The notes under the pieces: model-generated
Databases searched by the model: none
The model's input: only the letters and a program-made list of their open reading frames with translations
What the model was told of the DNA's origin: nothing
Position numbers and translations under genes: made by a program
Shown here: positions 1 through 9,198 of the stretch, in pieces
Numbering within the stretch: position 1 is the stretch's first letter
Layout: each line of letters starts with the position of its first letter
DNA from: Pseudomonas pudica
GTDB taxonomy: Bacteria; Pseudomonadota; Gammaproteobacteria; Pseudomonadales; Pseudomonadaceae
Direction: 5' to 3'
Assembly (NCBI RefSeq): GCF_015680405.1
Contig: NZ_JADLJS010000001.1
Span: forward strand, 62,001 to 126,000
DNA length: 64,000 nt

Positions 1-84
1 TAAAGAACTCAACAATAAATGGTGCGGCGCCGATTGCACCGAAATACCGAGCCGTCATTGCTGATGGCCCTAGGAGAGATGCAG

Positions 85-1071
85 ATGAAAAGTGTAGTTT
101 TTGAAGCTCCTAAACAGCCTGTTGTCAAAGAGCTTCCGCGCCCAGAAATCGATGAGAACGAGGTTCTCATCGAAATGGCTGCGGTTGGCGTTTGTCACTC
201 GGACTACGAGCTGCTCGATGGCCGCTACATCATTCCGATCTCTTACCCAGTCACGCCTGGCCACGAATGGTCGGGCCGGATCGCGGCAGTTGGCAAGTCC
301 GCACACGGATTTAGTGTTGGAGACCGCGTGACCGGTGAATGCGTGGTGGAGCTACCCGATGCCCTGCATCATTTCGGGTTCTCACTGGACGGCGCCTACT
401 CTCAATTCTTCAAAGCTCGACCAGAGTGGCTGCACAAACTGCCTGACGGCGTTGATGATCTTACCGCCTCTTTGATCGAACCCTTCACCTGCGGCTACTA
501 CGCCATCAAGAAGGCCGGCGGCACCGATGCCGCTCAGACCGTGGTGGTATCGGGTGGCGGCACCATTGGGCTCATGGCGGCCGCTGCCGCTATCGGTTCG
601 GGGGCGCGCACCATCGTCATTGATCCGATCGCACACCGTCGCGAAGCCGCGCTGAAGTTGGGGGCTGACCTGGCTTTTGATCCAACCGAAGGCTCGGTAA
701 TTGACAAAGTCATGGCTGCCACTGACGGCGTCGGCGCTGATCTGGTCGTCGAAGCCTCCGGTCACGACGCGTCCTTGAGCGTGGTCTTTGACCTCGTCCG
801 CGAAGAAGGCCGCATCGCCATGGTGGGCATCAGCATCAATCGACCCATCACAGCTCAACTGGGCAAGATTCAGTCTCGCAATCTTACCATTGTCGGCTGC
901 ATCGGCTCGCCAGGCGTTTGGCCTGATGCCATCAAATTCCTGGAGCGCACCAAACTCGACCTGTCGCCAATTCGTACCCACGTATTTCCCCTCGAGAATG
1001 CGCTGGACGCACTGGAGCAGGGCCGTCGTGCGGATGAATGCATCAAGGTAACCATCACCAACAAAGCCTGA
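85..1071 (+). CDS. Zinc-binding medium-chain alcohol/polyol dehydrogenase
   Basis: A cytoplasmic NAD(P)-dependent dehydrogenase of the zinc MDR superfamily, 328 residues. The catalytic zinc site is visible as GVCHSD (Cys near residue 37) and GHEWSG (His-Glu near residue 60). The Rossmann motif VSGGGTIG follows near residue 155. The four-cysteine structural zinc lobe seen in many family members is absent. An AGGAGA box at 72-77 lies 7 bases before the ATG at 85, so I prefer that start to upstream in-frame ATGs at 19, 61 and 79. Substrate is unknown; sorbitol or other secondary alcohols are typical for the family. It lies at the left edge of a dehydrogenase-rich catabolic island, so polyol oxidation is plausible. 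Confidence 0.85.
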   Translation: MKSVVFEAPKQPVVKELPRPEIDENEVLIEMAAVGVCHSDYELLDGRYIIPISYPVTPGHEWSGRIAAVGKSAHGFSVGDRVTGECVVELPDALHHFGFSLDGAYSQFFKARPEWLHKLPDGVDDLTASLIEPFTCGYYAIKKAGGTDAAQTVVVSGGGTIGLMAAAAAIGSGARTIVIDPIAHRREAALKLGADLAFDPTEGSVIDKVMAATDGVGADLVVEASGHDASLSVVFDLVREEGRIAMVGISINRPITAQLGKIQSRNLTIVGCIGSPGVWPDAIKFLERTKLDLSPIRTHVFPLENALDALEQGRRADECIKVTITNKA

Positions 1072-1320
1072 TGTTCCACAGCGGGGAAGCGCGTCGCACG
1101 CGTGCTTCCCTTCTCTCCCCTCCCCTCGACCTCCCTGACCTCTCTCGGATGATTTGGAACCTCAAAGCCTCCGTCAGCTCCTCCGGTTCACGACGCTTTC
1201 GCTGGAATATGAACTCTGCCAGTAGTGGTACAGGCACAACTGAGCCTCGGGCCGTCAATCAGCGTGGCCGCCTTAACTAATGAAAATCATTCCAATACCT
1301 TTGAATTAATACCCAAGGAC

Positions 1321-1449
1321 TGTCGATGATCACGGGAAACTGCTCCTCACTTGACCAAGCTTTTGCTTCTCACTTGAGTACCTGTTTGCATTCGACTTGA
1401 CCAGCCATCTGCATCATATGTGACCAGCGCCCGGTTACGTCTTGACCGG
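1321..1449. repeat. Five 23-bp tandem repeats, likely end of an IS21-family element
   Basis: Units resembling tgcTTCtcacTTGACCA start at 1340, 1363, 1386, 1409 and 1432, exactly 23 bp apart; the fifth is the most diverged. They follow TGTCGATGATC at 1321. IS21-family elements begin with TG and carry several short internal terminal repeats bound by the transposase, so this looks like an orphan terminus. No istA/istB genes lie nearby. The family assignment is inference; the periodicity is directly visible. Confidence 0.5.
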
Positions 1450-1493
1450 CAGAGATCGACCCATAGCAACCGGTGAGCCGAACAACAATCTTT

Positions 1494-1577
1494 TTGGGAG
1501 CGGGCGCGCCCGCGAAGAAACCAACGCGGAGCCTGGCACCCGCTGCGCCGGTGTTCGCGGCTAAAGCCGCTCCCACA
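1494..1577. repeat. REP doublet (inverted pair)
   Basis: A half at 1494-1516 (TGGGAGCGG...CCGCGAA) is mirrored by TTCGCGG...CCGCTCCCA at 1554-1576. Each half is itself a GC-rich hairpin. This is the form of Pseudomonas REP elements, which occur in intergenic DNA. It lies between the dehydrogenase and the next possible gene. Confidence 0.65.
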
Positions 1578-2001
1578 GTGTGCGCGGCGCGCCCGCGAAT
1601 CAGTTTGTCAGCGCCTGCCTTGGGTCGAAAGCTGCCGGCCGTAACTGGCCGCTAACGACCCAAAGCAGACGCTGAGCTGACATTTGCCACAAGCTGTCAC
1701 CAACAAGCGAATTGATGACTCACTCGCCTCAAGAAAAATGTCCTGGCGATGCGGGCAGATTATCTCTGCGTCAGAGGGGTCGACAGGCTGGCATTGCAGG
1801 CCGGAAAATGCTGCACCTCCTTGTGATTCGATCATCGTTCGTCCAGTGTCGGTGGCATCGACTCATAGACCGGCAGCATTTGGCACCATCAGGTGTAATG
1901 GCAATTACTCGCGCTGAAGGATGCACTGGAGTTCTGGGCAGCATTACCTGAGAGGTCGGCAGGTGATTGGCCCATGCACCTCAACCTGAAAGGTCAAAGA
2001 G
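1578..2001. other. Intergenic, no gene recognised
   Basis: Only short, poorly coding frames occur here. An imperfect inverted segment is visible around 1620-1665 (GGGTCGAAAGC ... AACGACCC). Nothing else is supported. Confidence 0.4.
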
Positions 2002-2265
2002 ATGTCTGATTTTGCCGAGCTGATTGGCCATTGGTATGGCGCAGATGAACTTGAGTCAATTGACGCGATAGCGCGTCTGGTTCCGGCACTTGAGTTCGTT
2101 GCCATGACCGCGGCCCAGCAGGAGCATGCGCTTCCAGGCTGCCTGGCTTGTGAAGTGTGGAATACAAGGATGCGTCATGTACAGGACGCGCTCCAGGACG
2201 TCGGCAATGCCTTGCCTGGTTCGATTGCGGTGCCATTGAACAGCGTATGGGCGCTCTATTCATAG
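2002..2265 (+). CDS. Hypothetical small protein
   Basis: An 87-residue frame starting MSDFAELIGHWYG and ending in TAG directly against the ATG of the next small frame. A purine-rich AGGTCAAAGAG precedes the ATG. I recognise no domain. A similar-length frame lies on the opposite strand, so coding status is uncertain; this may be the relic of a larger gene. Confidence 0.3.
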   Translation: MSDFAELIGHWYGADELESIDAIARLVPALEFVAMTAAQQEHALPGCLACEVWNTRMRHVQDALQDVGNALPGSIAVPLNSVWALYS

Positions 2266-2409
2266 ATGGCAGACACCGACCTGCCTTGCCATGATCGATC
2301 GATCTTTCAACGGGGCCATTGGCAGCCGATGCGCGAGGTTGCCGCGCTGGCTTTGAGTGCGATGGGGCCTGGGGAAGTCAAGGCGTTATTGGCAGAGTTC
2401 TCCCGCTGA
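2266..2409 (+). CDS. Hypothetical 47-residue peptide, possibly coupled to the preceding frame
   Basis: The ATG abuts the TAG stop at 2263-2265. The product starts MADTDLPCHDRS and ends ALLAEFSR, with a helix-like C-terminal half rich in Ala, Leu and Val. It is unrecognised. It may be a real small gene translated by coupling, or the tail of a broken gene. Confidence 0.25.
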   Translation: MADTDLPCHDRSIFQRGHWQPMREVAALALSAMGPGEVKALLAEFSR

Positions 2410-2729
2410 GGCGTTTGCAGTGCGGTCATTCGCTACATGCCAATGGCTCAGATAAGTGACAGGCGAATACTAGGGCCTACAGCGGCGGATAAGCCACCAG
2501 TGAGTGTCTTCATTTTGGGCGGTTAACTGCCTTCACGAATGGCTGATCTGGAGCGAACGCTGTTCACGGATGGCTGCTATCGACCCATTGCAGCCGTTGA
2601 CCGATGTCGGCTAACGGCCACAAGCAGCCCTTCGAGCAAATGCATGGGGGCTACGAAATCAGGGGCAATACAGCCCGATGTGGAGCTCATTACAAACTCC
2701 AGATTAGTCCAACTCCTAAGCACCGCCTC
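2410..2729. other. Intergenic, no gene recognised
   Basis: About 320 bases between a small plus-strand frame and the stop of the DUF4209 gene. I see no convincing coding frame or terminator hairpin with a T-run. Confidence 0.4.
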
Positions 2730-4595
2730 CTAGCTTGAAATTTCTTGAATCGCTCCTGCTATTGCTGAGTTCCAGTGCGGGGCAAGAGGGACACACGTAA
2801 GGTGGAAAATAAACCAGCACGCATAAATGCAGGAGGGCTCAAAGCATTGTGCCGTTGAAAGCTTACCGTGCGCCACTTCGTGCCTTAGCATAGGACCACC
2901 TTTGAGGTTGAACAAGATATGGAATAGGTACGTGTTATCCACCCCAAACACCTGCTCTATTTCCACCCAGTAGTTTGAGAGCAGTTGCTTGAGTGACTGA
3001 TCTTCTTGCGTGAGATCCACATTCAGCCTAACAGTATTCGATCTGCGGCTCTTCAGCACATGCCTGAGGGCGTTCTCAAGCTGCGGAATCAGCAGATGAG
3101 CTGCCGAGACCATGTCCCCCTGTACAAGCTTTGAAAAACCCTGGGAAAAAATTGCCTCAAACCCTGGTGGCACGAATTCACTGCTACAGACAATCGGCTC
3201 AAAATGCCGATCATCAATGAGCTGACAACGACTCATCGTGATACACGCAGGCCGGATAAAAGCCTCTGTCGCTATGTGATAGTGAAGTCCTGCCTCACTA
3301 AGGCTTTCATGATCAAACCACTCCTCTGGCGGTTCACTGCCATGTGGTACATGCGCCGCCGTCGCGATAACCTTTCCTCGCTCATCGGCATAGGACTTAC
3401 CGGACATTGACGACAAAAAGTATTTGTCTCTCTTCCCCAAGCAGTTCTTATGAAGCGCTACTTTGTCTGGGGCGCGACATGTAAATGCCAGCCGCAGCAA
3501 CATTTCGTGAACATTAAGCAGCTCGAATTCTTCTATCGTCGCCCGACGCTCATCCGTTAAATCCATCGGCACACTGAACGAGCCAAACTCGGAAAGTGAA
3601 TCCTCTTCGTGCTGCTGAAGCTCTTTCTTGAGGGTCTCGATTCTCTCCGCTAGGCCGCCAATTGCGCGAAGCTCTCCAATAGCGCTGCGTGTCCATGAAG
3701 CTTTTGCCAGGGCGGTGCTGACTTCGTCCCGCATCCGTAACGTCTGCTCGACGGCACTTACCCTGCATCTGACAGCAGATTCCTTGTCGTCGAGTTTGAG
3801 ATAAGCGCGAGCCGCATGGAGCCACACCCTCTTCACGGCCTCGGCATACAGCTTATCTTTCGTGGCGTTGGCCATCGCTTCAGATGCGCTAGCAACGTCT
3901 TGCCACTCAAGTAGTCCACAGTCTCGGGCAATGGATGACAACCTCACGAAGGCGACCAAGCACTCATTGTCCTTGGCCGTTTCATAGGCCCGTTTCAGCA
4001 CCTGCTTGGCGATGTCTGGGATCTCATTGCGCTTGCCAACAGAGGCGTAGATAGCGAATGCCCGATCAATGAGATCAACCACCTTGAGTGGCACAGCAAA
4101 ATCCGACTCGTATCGATCGAGCAACTCTCTTTTGAAGAAGAGTTCTACCGCATTCAAATACGAACTGGCGGCAAGCGTGGCGACAGCATGGAGCCTTCGG
4201 TTGACATGCCAACAACTGTCAGCGATCCGGGCACGAAGTAGGGGGTGGTCAATCTGCTCGGCGATCTGGACAAGAACTCCTTGTTGTTCGCCCAGGTAAT
4301 CACTCGGGATGAGCGTGCGCTTACCCTTGAAAATAATCTGGGGTGAGAAGGTGTCGGGCCTGCAGGGATTGAAGCGGTAGCTACAGACAACTGCCAAGAC
4401 GTTGTAGGCCCTAAAAGCAGCGGCATTGCCTGTGTTTTCTGCGGTCTGAGCAGCCTCTCTAAACGCATGCTCCAGCGTGTGAAAATGCAGCGAGTTGCTC
4501 ATCGCCATGATTGAAGCTGGGTTGATATGCGCGAAGTCGTCCAGAGTCGCTAGATCTATCAGCGGGTTCTTCTTGTCTTCATCCTTGCTTGACAC
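2730..4595 (-). CDS. DUF4209-like protein with HEPN-type motif
   Basis: A 621-residue cytoplasmic protein. The N-terminal two-thirds is alpha-helical and repeat-like. The C-terminal part (about residues 490-600) resembles DUF4209: a helix around QGDMVSAAHLLIPQLENALRHV, then LRHEVAHGKL, an R-x4-H arrangement typical of HEPN-type domains, then YACWFIFHL. HEPN proteins are often RNases in defence or toxin systems, but no activity can be read from sequence alone. Translation appears to start at GTG 4595, preceded by GAGGTGAG. It is 9 bases downstream of the 4605-5375 gene on the same strand, so the two are probably one operon. Confidence 0.6.
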   Translation of the reverse strand: MSSKDEDKKNPLIDLATLDDFAHINPASIMAMSNSLHFHTLEHAFREAAQTAENTGNAAAFRAYNVLAVVCSYRFNPCRPDTFSPQIIFKGKRTLIPSDYLGEQQGVLVQIAEQIDHPLLRARIADSCWHVNRRLHAVATLAASSYLNAVELFFKRELLDRYESDFAVPLKVVDLIDRAFAIYASVGKRNEIPDIAKQVLKRAYETAKDNECLVAFVRLSSIARDCGLLEWQDVASASEAMANATKDKLYAEAVKRVWLHAARAYLKLDDKESAVRCRVSAVEQTLRMRDEVSTALAKASWTRSAIGELRAIGGLAERIETLKKELQQHEEDSLSEFGSFSVPMDLTDERRATIEEFELLNVHEMLLRLAFTCRAPDKVALHKNCLGKRDKYFLSSMSGKSYADERGKVIATAAHVPHGSEPPEEWFDHESLSEAGLHYHIATEAFIRPACITMSRCQLIDDRHFEPIVCSSEFVPPGFEAIFSQGFSKLVQGDMVSAAHLLIPQLENALRHVLKSRRSNTVRLNVDLTQEDQSLKQLLSNYWVEIEQVFGVDNTYLFHILFNLKGGPMLRHEVAHGKLSTAQCFEPSCIYACWFIFHLTCVPLAPHWNSAIAGAIQEISS

Positions 4596-4604
4596 AAACT
4601 CACC

Positions 4605-5375
4605 TCACTCACCAAAGTTTATTAACTGAAGCTCTTCAGTAGTCAAAGTAGCCATGAATGACTCTAAATCTCGATTAAATTCTGATTGAGAAAAATGAGC
4701 GACCTCATCATTTCTCATGAGCTTATTACTCAGCCCCTCCAGCTCCCTGCTCAACGTTATTTGCTTGCTAATTAACTCCTGAATCTGATCGAGGCATGAT
4801 ATTTTCTGTTTACACTGCCTCCTAAGCTCGACGAATTTCCAATATTTTCCCTTGGCAATATTTGTCTTCCTTTGCCCCACATGTAGAATTGATTTTTTGC
4901 CATACATGCTGAGGTTTGCGTAGAAGATAATTTGCTTCCTAAATACCTCATGAAAATTCTCACTTGTTATGCAGTCGCTACTCCCATCAAAAAACTTTTT
5001 GATGAACGGGAAATTTTCCCGGTTCTCAGACCTGAAAAACATGGGCCGCAACAGTAGTGGGTTCTGGAGTATTGATATATCTTCAAAGGCCAGAAAGTAA
5101 TCATAAATCTCACGCATGAGTATATCTATCTGACCATCTATATCGGCCATATTTTTTTCACCCCTCTCAATTTCATCCTTGAGGCGCTGTGAGAGCTTGC
5201 TGCTATCGGGCTTTTTCCCCGATAAATCGTACGCATAGCCGGCTAAAAAATCAGATAACGACTCACATCCAGACTCGGACAACGATGTGGCAATTGCCAA
5301 CATTTCATCGGCGGCGCCCTTAAAGTCACAGTTGCCTATCTTTAGGTTTACTGACGCCAACTGCTCCTGGTTCAT
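4605..5375 (-). CDS. Hypothetical protein, partner of DUF4209 gene
   Basis: 256 residues if started at the ATG at 5375, which has TAGGAA 8 bases upstream; in-frame upstream ATGs at 5402 and 5483 lack this. The product is helical and charged, with a likely coiled coil in its last third (KISCLDQIQELISKQ...). No family is recognised. Base composition is clearly more AT-rich than the flanking genes, which suggests transfer. It precedes the DUF4209 gene by 9 bases, so it may be the first cistron of a two-gene, possibly defensive, unit. Confidence 0.55.
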   Translation of the reverse strand: MNQEQLASVNLKIGNCDFKGAADEMLAIATSLSESGCESLSDFLAGYAYDLSGKKPDSSKLSQRLKDEIERGEKNMADIDGQIDILMREIYDYFLAFEDISILQNPLLLRPMFFRSENRENFPFIKKFFDGSSDCITSENFHEVFRKQIIFYANLSMYGKKSILHVGQRKTNIAKGKYWKFVELRRQCKQKISCLDQIQELISKQITLSRELEGLSNKLMRNDEVAHFSQSEFNRDLESFMATLTTEELQLINFGE

Positions 5376-5861
5376 ATCGTAATTCCTAGGTAATACATTC
5401 ATGAAAGGGGGCTTGCATAGCAGATTGCAACTGATTCCACAGTTGAACCGCGGATGAGAAACTCCTGTATACCAGAGTTCCAAGCAAAGCTCCTAGCTCA
5501 TATCAAGGGCATGTACACCTGAAAACTGAGATCCCAGCGCAGAAGGTCAAGCTGACGACGGAGATACCTGCCTGGAGAGTTCTTGATTGTCTGCTTCTGG
5601 CCCGTAGGGCCCCGGACTCGACTGGCAGCTATGGGTCGAAAGCGGACTTTCGTGAATGGCTAGCGATCTTTGGCTACCACCGACCAAACGCGGGCTGCAA
5701 GCTACCACGACACCTGTGAGAGATTATCCAGCCCTGCGGGCTGCGCTGCCGCCCAGGTAACAATGCCCGCATGGGCGCCCCGAATCCTGTGGGAGCGACG
5801 GTGCGGCGATCCTATAAAACCGAGATCAAATTCAACGGAGCAACAAAAGTTCAACCACTGC
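5376..5861. other. Intergenic with a REP half-site
   Basis: The stretch separates a minus-strand operon from the TetR gene. TGTGGGAGCGACGGTGCGGCG at about 5789-5809 resembles half of a Pseudomonas REP element. A GGGTCGAAAGCGGACTT segment near 5634 resembles the sequence at 1622 and may be another dispersed intergenic repeat. No gene is seen. Confidence 0.4.
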
Positions 5862-5890
5862 TTGACCAGGGAGAACGATCGTTCTACTCT
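5862..5890 (+). promoter_or_regulatory. TetR-gene promoter with operator in the spacer
   Basis: TTGACC (5862-5867) and TACTCT (5885-5890) are spaced by exactly 17 bases and match sigma-70 -35 and -10 boxes. Between them is the perfect 14-bp palindrome agaacgatcgttct (5872-5885). A palindrome placed in the spacer is the classic autorepression layout for TetR-family genes. The predicted transcription start lies near 5897, so the 5' leader is very short. Confidence 0.6.
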
Positions 5891-5908
5891 GGCTACATGT
5901 ACAAACCA

Positions 5909-6475
5909 ATGACCGATACACGCGAAAAAATTCTGGCCACTGCCGAGAAGCTGATTTACGAAAACGGGATTCACGCCACCGGCATGGACCTCTTGGTAAA
6001 GACTTCAGGCGTAGCTCGGAAAAGTATTTATCGCTATTTTGCGACCAAAGACGACGTCGCAGCCGCGGCATTGAATGCACGCGATATACGCTGGATGCAG
6101 TGGTTCAGGGATGAATGCGAAAAAGCGCAAACGCCGCAAGAACGCATTCTTGGCATTTTCGATGTGCTCAAAAGTTGGTTCGAATCTGACGGCTTCCGCG
6201 GCTGTGCGTTCATCAACACAGCCGGTGAGGTTGGCGACGCAGACGACCCGGTTCGACAGATCGCAAAGCTGCATAAACAAAAGCTTCTGGACTACACGCT
6301 CGAGCTGACCAACGCGCTGGATGTCGAAGATCCAGTCGTGTTGGCCAGGCAACTCTTCGTGCTGATAGAAGGCACAATAACCGTCGCCCGCGTGATGGGA
6401 GACTTCACAGCCCTGGAAAGTGCAAGGCAAGTCGCCAAGCTACTGCTCAAAGAAGTACAGCGCGTAAGCGCCTGA
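5909..6475 (+). CDS. TetR/AcrR-family transcriptional regulator
   Basis: 188 residues, the usual family length. The N-terminal helix-turn-helix runs [20 protein letters not shown] ... [12 protein letters not shown], with the conserved YRYFATKDD recognition helix end. The C-terminal ligand domain includes [14 protein letters not shown]. An alternative ATG at 5897 would coincide with the predicted transcription start, so 5909 is preferred. It probably represses itself through the palindrome at 5872-5885. It may also control the DUF1348 gene 52 bases downstream on the same strand. The ligand is unknown. Confidence 0.85.
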   Translation: MTDTREKILATAEKLIYENGIHATGMDLLVKTSGVARKSIYRYFATKDDVAAAALNARDIRWMQWFRDECEKAQTPQERILGIFDVLKSWFESDGFRGCAFINTAGEVGDADDPVRQIAKLHKQKLLDYTLELTNALDVEDPVVLARQLFVLIEGTITVARVMGDFTALESARQVAKLLLKEVQRVSA

Positions 6476-6527
6476 AATCCTGGTAACACCCACTCGACTT
6501 AACTATCCAAAAGATTGGAGGCACCCC

Positions 6528-7004
6528 ATGTCCAACGAACAAGCTCGTCCGCCACTTCCTCCCTTTACTCGCGAATCGGCGATTGAAAAAGTCCGGCTCG
6601 CTGAAGACGGGTGGAATACTCGCAACCCTGAGAAAATTGCGCTTGCCTACACGTTGGACACCAAGTGGCGCAACCGAGCCGAATTTGCCAACAATCGCGA
6701 AGAAGCGCAGGGTTTCCTCACGCGCAAATGGAAAAAAGAGCTGGACTACCGCCTGATCAAAGAGCTCTGGGCCTTCACCGACAACCGCATCGCCGTCCGT
6801 TACGCCTACGAGTGGCACGACGATTCGGGCAACTGGTTCCGCTCGTACGGCAACGAAAACTGGGAGTTTGAAGCCGACGGCCTGATGCACCGCCGCTTCG
6901 CCTGCATCAACGACATGCCCATCCAGGAAAGCGAGCGTAAGTTCCACTGGCCACTGGGTCGCCGCCCGGATGATCACCCAGGCCTGAGTGAGCTGGGCCT
7001 GTAA
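6528..7004 (+). CDS. DUF1348 / nuclear transport factor 2-like protein
   Basis: 158 residues with strong features of the DUF1348 family, an NTF2/SnoaL-like cone fold: [20 protein letters not shown] near the N-terminus, RNRAEF, then [11 protein letters not shown] and a C-terminal [34 protein letters not shown] leader provides the ribosome site. It probably shares the TetR transcript, because the two are close and a terminator follows. Function of the family is not established; ligand binding or a small-molecule enzyme role is likely. Confidence 0.8.
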   Translation: MSNEQARPPLPPFTRESAIEKVRLAEDGWNTRNPEKIALAYTLDTKWRNRAEFANNREEAQGFLTRKWKKELDYRLIKELWAFTDNRIAVRYAYEWHDDSGNWFRSYGNENWEFEADGLMHRRFACINDMPIQESERKFHWPLGRRPDDHPGLSELGL

Positions 7005-7011
7005 GTCATCC

Positions 7012-7050
7012 CTGACCTGATCCTTCTCTGAAGAAGGATCAGGTTTTTTG
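7012..7050 (+). terminator. Rho-independent terminator after DUF1348 gene
   Basis: The stem CCTGATCCTTC/GAAGGATCAGG with a short loop is followed by TTTTTTGTTTT. It sits just after the DUF1348 stop and before the LysR remnant on the other strand. Confidence 0.85.
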
Positions 7051-7052
7051 TT

Positions 7053-7480
7053 TTAGGAGACGCTCAGCCCGCTGGCTACTTCTTTAGCCAGCTCAATGAA
7101 AGCTCGTACCGCCGCGCTCAGAAATGCTTCTTTTCGGCGCATAAGGACGGCTTTTCGCTGCAGGCGTTCTGGCTCAAGGGTGATGGCCACCAGGTCGTCA
7201 TGGGCCAGCGCAATCTTCGCAGGCAATAAAGTGGAGAGATTCGTCCGGCGAACAATCTCGATCACTGCGCCAAGGGCATTGGCCTCCATCTGAACCTTAG
7301 GGCGAATCTCATATTTGCGGCAGTAGCGGTCGATTTGTGCGCGCGTGGCGAATTCTGTGCTGAACAGAACCAAAGACTCAGCACTCAGGACGTGCGAAGT
7401 AATGGAGCGCTCCTCGCCAGGGGGTGCCTGGGGCTCACAACCAAAGCGAGCGTTTCGTTCAGCAAAGGGACGGCTTCGAT
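7053..7480 (-). pseudogene. LysR-family regulator remnant (C-terminal part, frameshifted)
   Basis: Read on the minus strand, VPLLNETLALVVSPRHPLAR matches the middle of a CynR-like LysR effector domain but runs into a stop near 7398. The adjacent frame continues SITSHVLSAESLVLFSTEFA ... KVQMEANALGAVIEIVRR ... AFIELAKEV, the normal C-terminal domain. A single-base shift near 7415 therefore breaks it. The DNA-binding half is missing because the sequence joins a luciferase-like fragment of opposite orientation near 7480. It is non-functional. Confidence 0.7.
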
Positions 7481-7589
7481 AACCCGAAAGATAGCGGTGG
7501 CCACTCCAGGTATCGTCGCTCCAATTTACGATCCAGTGATGATCGCCAAACAGTTCTCCAGTACAGACCAGCTGTTGGGCGGCCGCTTT

Positions 7590-8448
7590 CTAGGCTCTGC
7601 ACGAAAAGAGATGTCGCAAACACCGCATGGAACAAGCCAGTGAGACCATGGCGGCATAACTTTTCGCCAGTTTGTCGAAGCGTGTCACGATCCTGCGGTT
7701 TTCTTTCAGCCAGCCAAACATGCGCTCGATGATGTTGCGCTGTCGGTATTTGGGCCGGTCAAACAGTCTGGGTAAGCTAGGCCTGGGCTTGCGCTTCATC
7801 GAGCGCAACGGGATGACGGGCTGCATTCGATATTGGTCGCAGTAGCGGCGTAGCGCTTCGGCGTCGTAGCCCTTGTCGGCGAGCAGCCATTTGCAGCGCT
7901 TGCGCGGGCGACCACGTTGGCTTGAAGGAATGCTGACTTCGTTCAGGAGAGGCTGGGCGTAGCTGATATCACTGGCTTGACCGCCAGAGAGAAGGAAGCG
8001 CAACGGTGTCCCGTTGGCATTGCAGAGCATATGGATTTTGGTGGTCAGGCCACCACGACTGCGACCTAGAGCGTGATCGGCAGGTTCGTCAGGCCCCTTT
8101 TTTCCGAGCGCCAGATGAGGCTCGGGTTGCACGTACTGCGGTCGAGTCGATCATCCAGGTTTGCAGATCAATCAGGTCTTTGTCATTCAGCCTGAGCTGC
8201 AAGCGTTTGAGCATCTGATCGAATGTCCCTTGGTTTCGCCAACCTCGGAACCGTTGATACACCGTTGACCACGGGCCAAATCGATCTGGCATATCTCGCC
8301 ACGCAGCCCCCGAGCAGAGAACCCAGAGCACGCCATCAAGCATCAGGCGGTCGCTCAAGCGCGGCCGGCCGCGGCCATCGGTTTCGATGAAGAGATCGGA
8401 GACCACATCCCAGGCCTCGTCCGAGAGTTCGTAACGCTTTGCCATCAC
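7590..8448 (-). CDS. IS5-family transposase in two frames (OrfA/OrfB)
   Basis: OrfA (8448-8089, 119 residues, MAKRYELSDEAWDVVSDLF...) holds the first catalytic Asp in MIDSTAVRA. OrfB (to 7590) holds the second in LADKGYDAEALRRYCDQY and the Glu in RNIIERMFGWLKENRR, completing a DDE catalytic set. The frames overlap at an A6G4 run at 8094-8106. OrfB lies in the +1 frame relative to OrfA, so a fused product needs ribosomal frameshifting or slippage there. The OrfB stop is the TAG supplied by the flanking CTAG target sequence, not by the element itself. It appears intact and may be mobile. Confidence 0.85.
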
Positions 8449-8536
8449 AGAATTCCTTTCCGTAGATGACGGGCACTCTACAAAATCTCAGCTCCCGAGG
8501 CGCGGCGATTGGGTTTCTCGGGATTTCGTACAGAGC
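7594..8536 (-). mobile_element. IS5-family (IS427-type) insertion sequence, complete
   Basis: 943 bp, bounded by imperfect inverted repeats gctctgCacgaaa (left) and the complement of tttcgtacagagc (right). CTAG occurs directly on both sides (7590-7593 and 8537-8540), consistent with a 4-bp target duplication. It has inserted into a luciferase-like gene remnant. Two decayed relatives lie at 15630-16065 and 19334-19775. Confidence 0.85.
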
Positions 8537-9198
8537 CTAGCGAGTTTGGCATCGGGAGATCGTGCGACGTAATACCCGGCGCTGGGCATCGACTTCCAAT
8601 TAAGAACAGAGCGTTACAGGGAGACAGTTGAGATGCTTCGGACGCTCACATCCCAATCCTTCTCGTCGCACCGTTCCAATCACATTGGGAATCAGAAAGG
8701 CAACCTCGATCTGATCCCACAGCCAGTAAATGGCCTTTCAGTCATCGCCAACGGGCACGCACGTCAAACCATCAATTGGCTGGCTCAAACCTTTGGCATG
8801 GATCTGGCCTGGTTCGGACGCCAAGAGAATGGGTGAGGTCGTTCCAGATTGGAGAGCCGCCCAAGCCGTACGGCTTTAGCCAATGGGATATGGAACTATG
8901 TTCGATCTTCACGCAACCCCAAGCGCGCCGCTGCAGACAAATCGGTATTTGCGTGGCGGCCGGAAGGCACTCATCGAGTCCTTGGCTGAACAATAGCAAG
9001 CTGGGATTTACTGCTTCGCGACAAACTTGAAGCCGCCCCGCCATCGCGCCCAAGACGTGCTAGAAAAGCTTGGAAAACTTGTCCTACCGGTGTTCAACAT
9101 AACCCAGAACTGAAGCCGATACGGTGTCAATCTGGGCTCGCCCCAGCTGATCGCGAGAACCAGGCCAGAGATATCTAACAACACCTCTGACCTTGATT

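Larger units (their letters stand above)
7480..9113 (+). pseudogene. Luciferase-like monooxygenase remnant, split by an insertion sequence
   Basis: The fragment RKIAVATPGIVAPIYDPVMI ... TDQLLGGRF (7483-7593) resumes after the insertion sequence as LASGDRATEYPALGIDF and then NLDLIPQPVNGLSVIANGHA (8537-8833). Stops and frameshifts follow, and the last recognisable piece is MFDLHATPSAPLQTNRYLRG and LKPPRHRAQDVLEKLGK, ending near 9113. It aligns along its length with the intact gene at 22398-23360 and is a decayed paralogue missing its N-terminus. Confidence 0.8.

Noticed and set aside
1321-1449. CRISPR array
   Set aside because: The repeat units are adjacent with 23-bp period and no spacers of distinct sequence; no cas genes.
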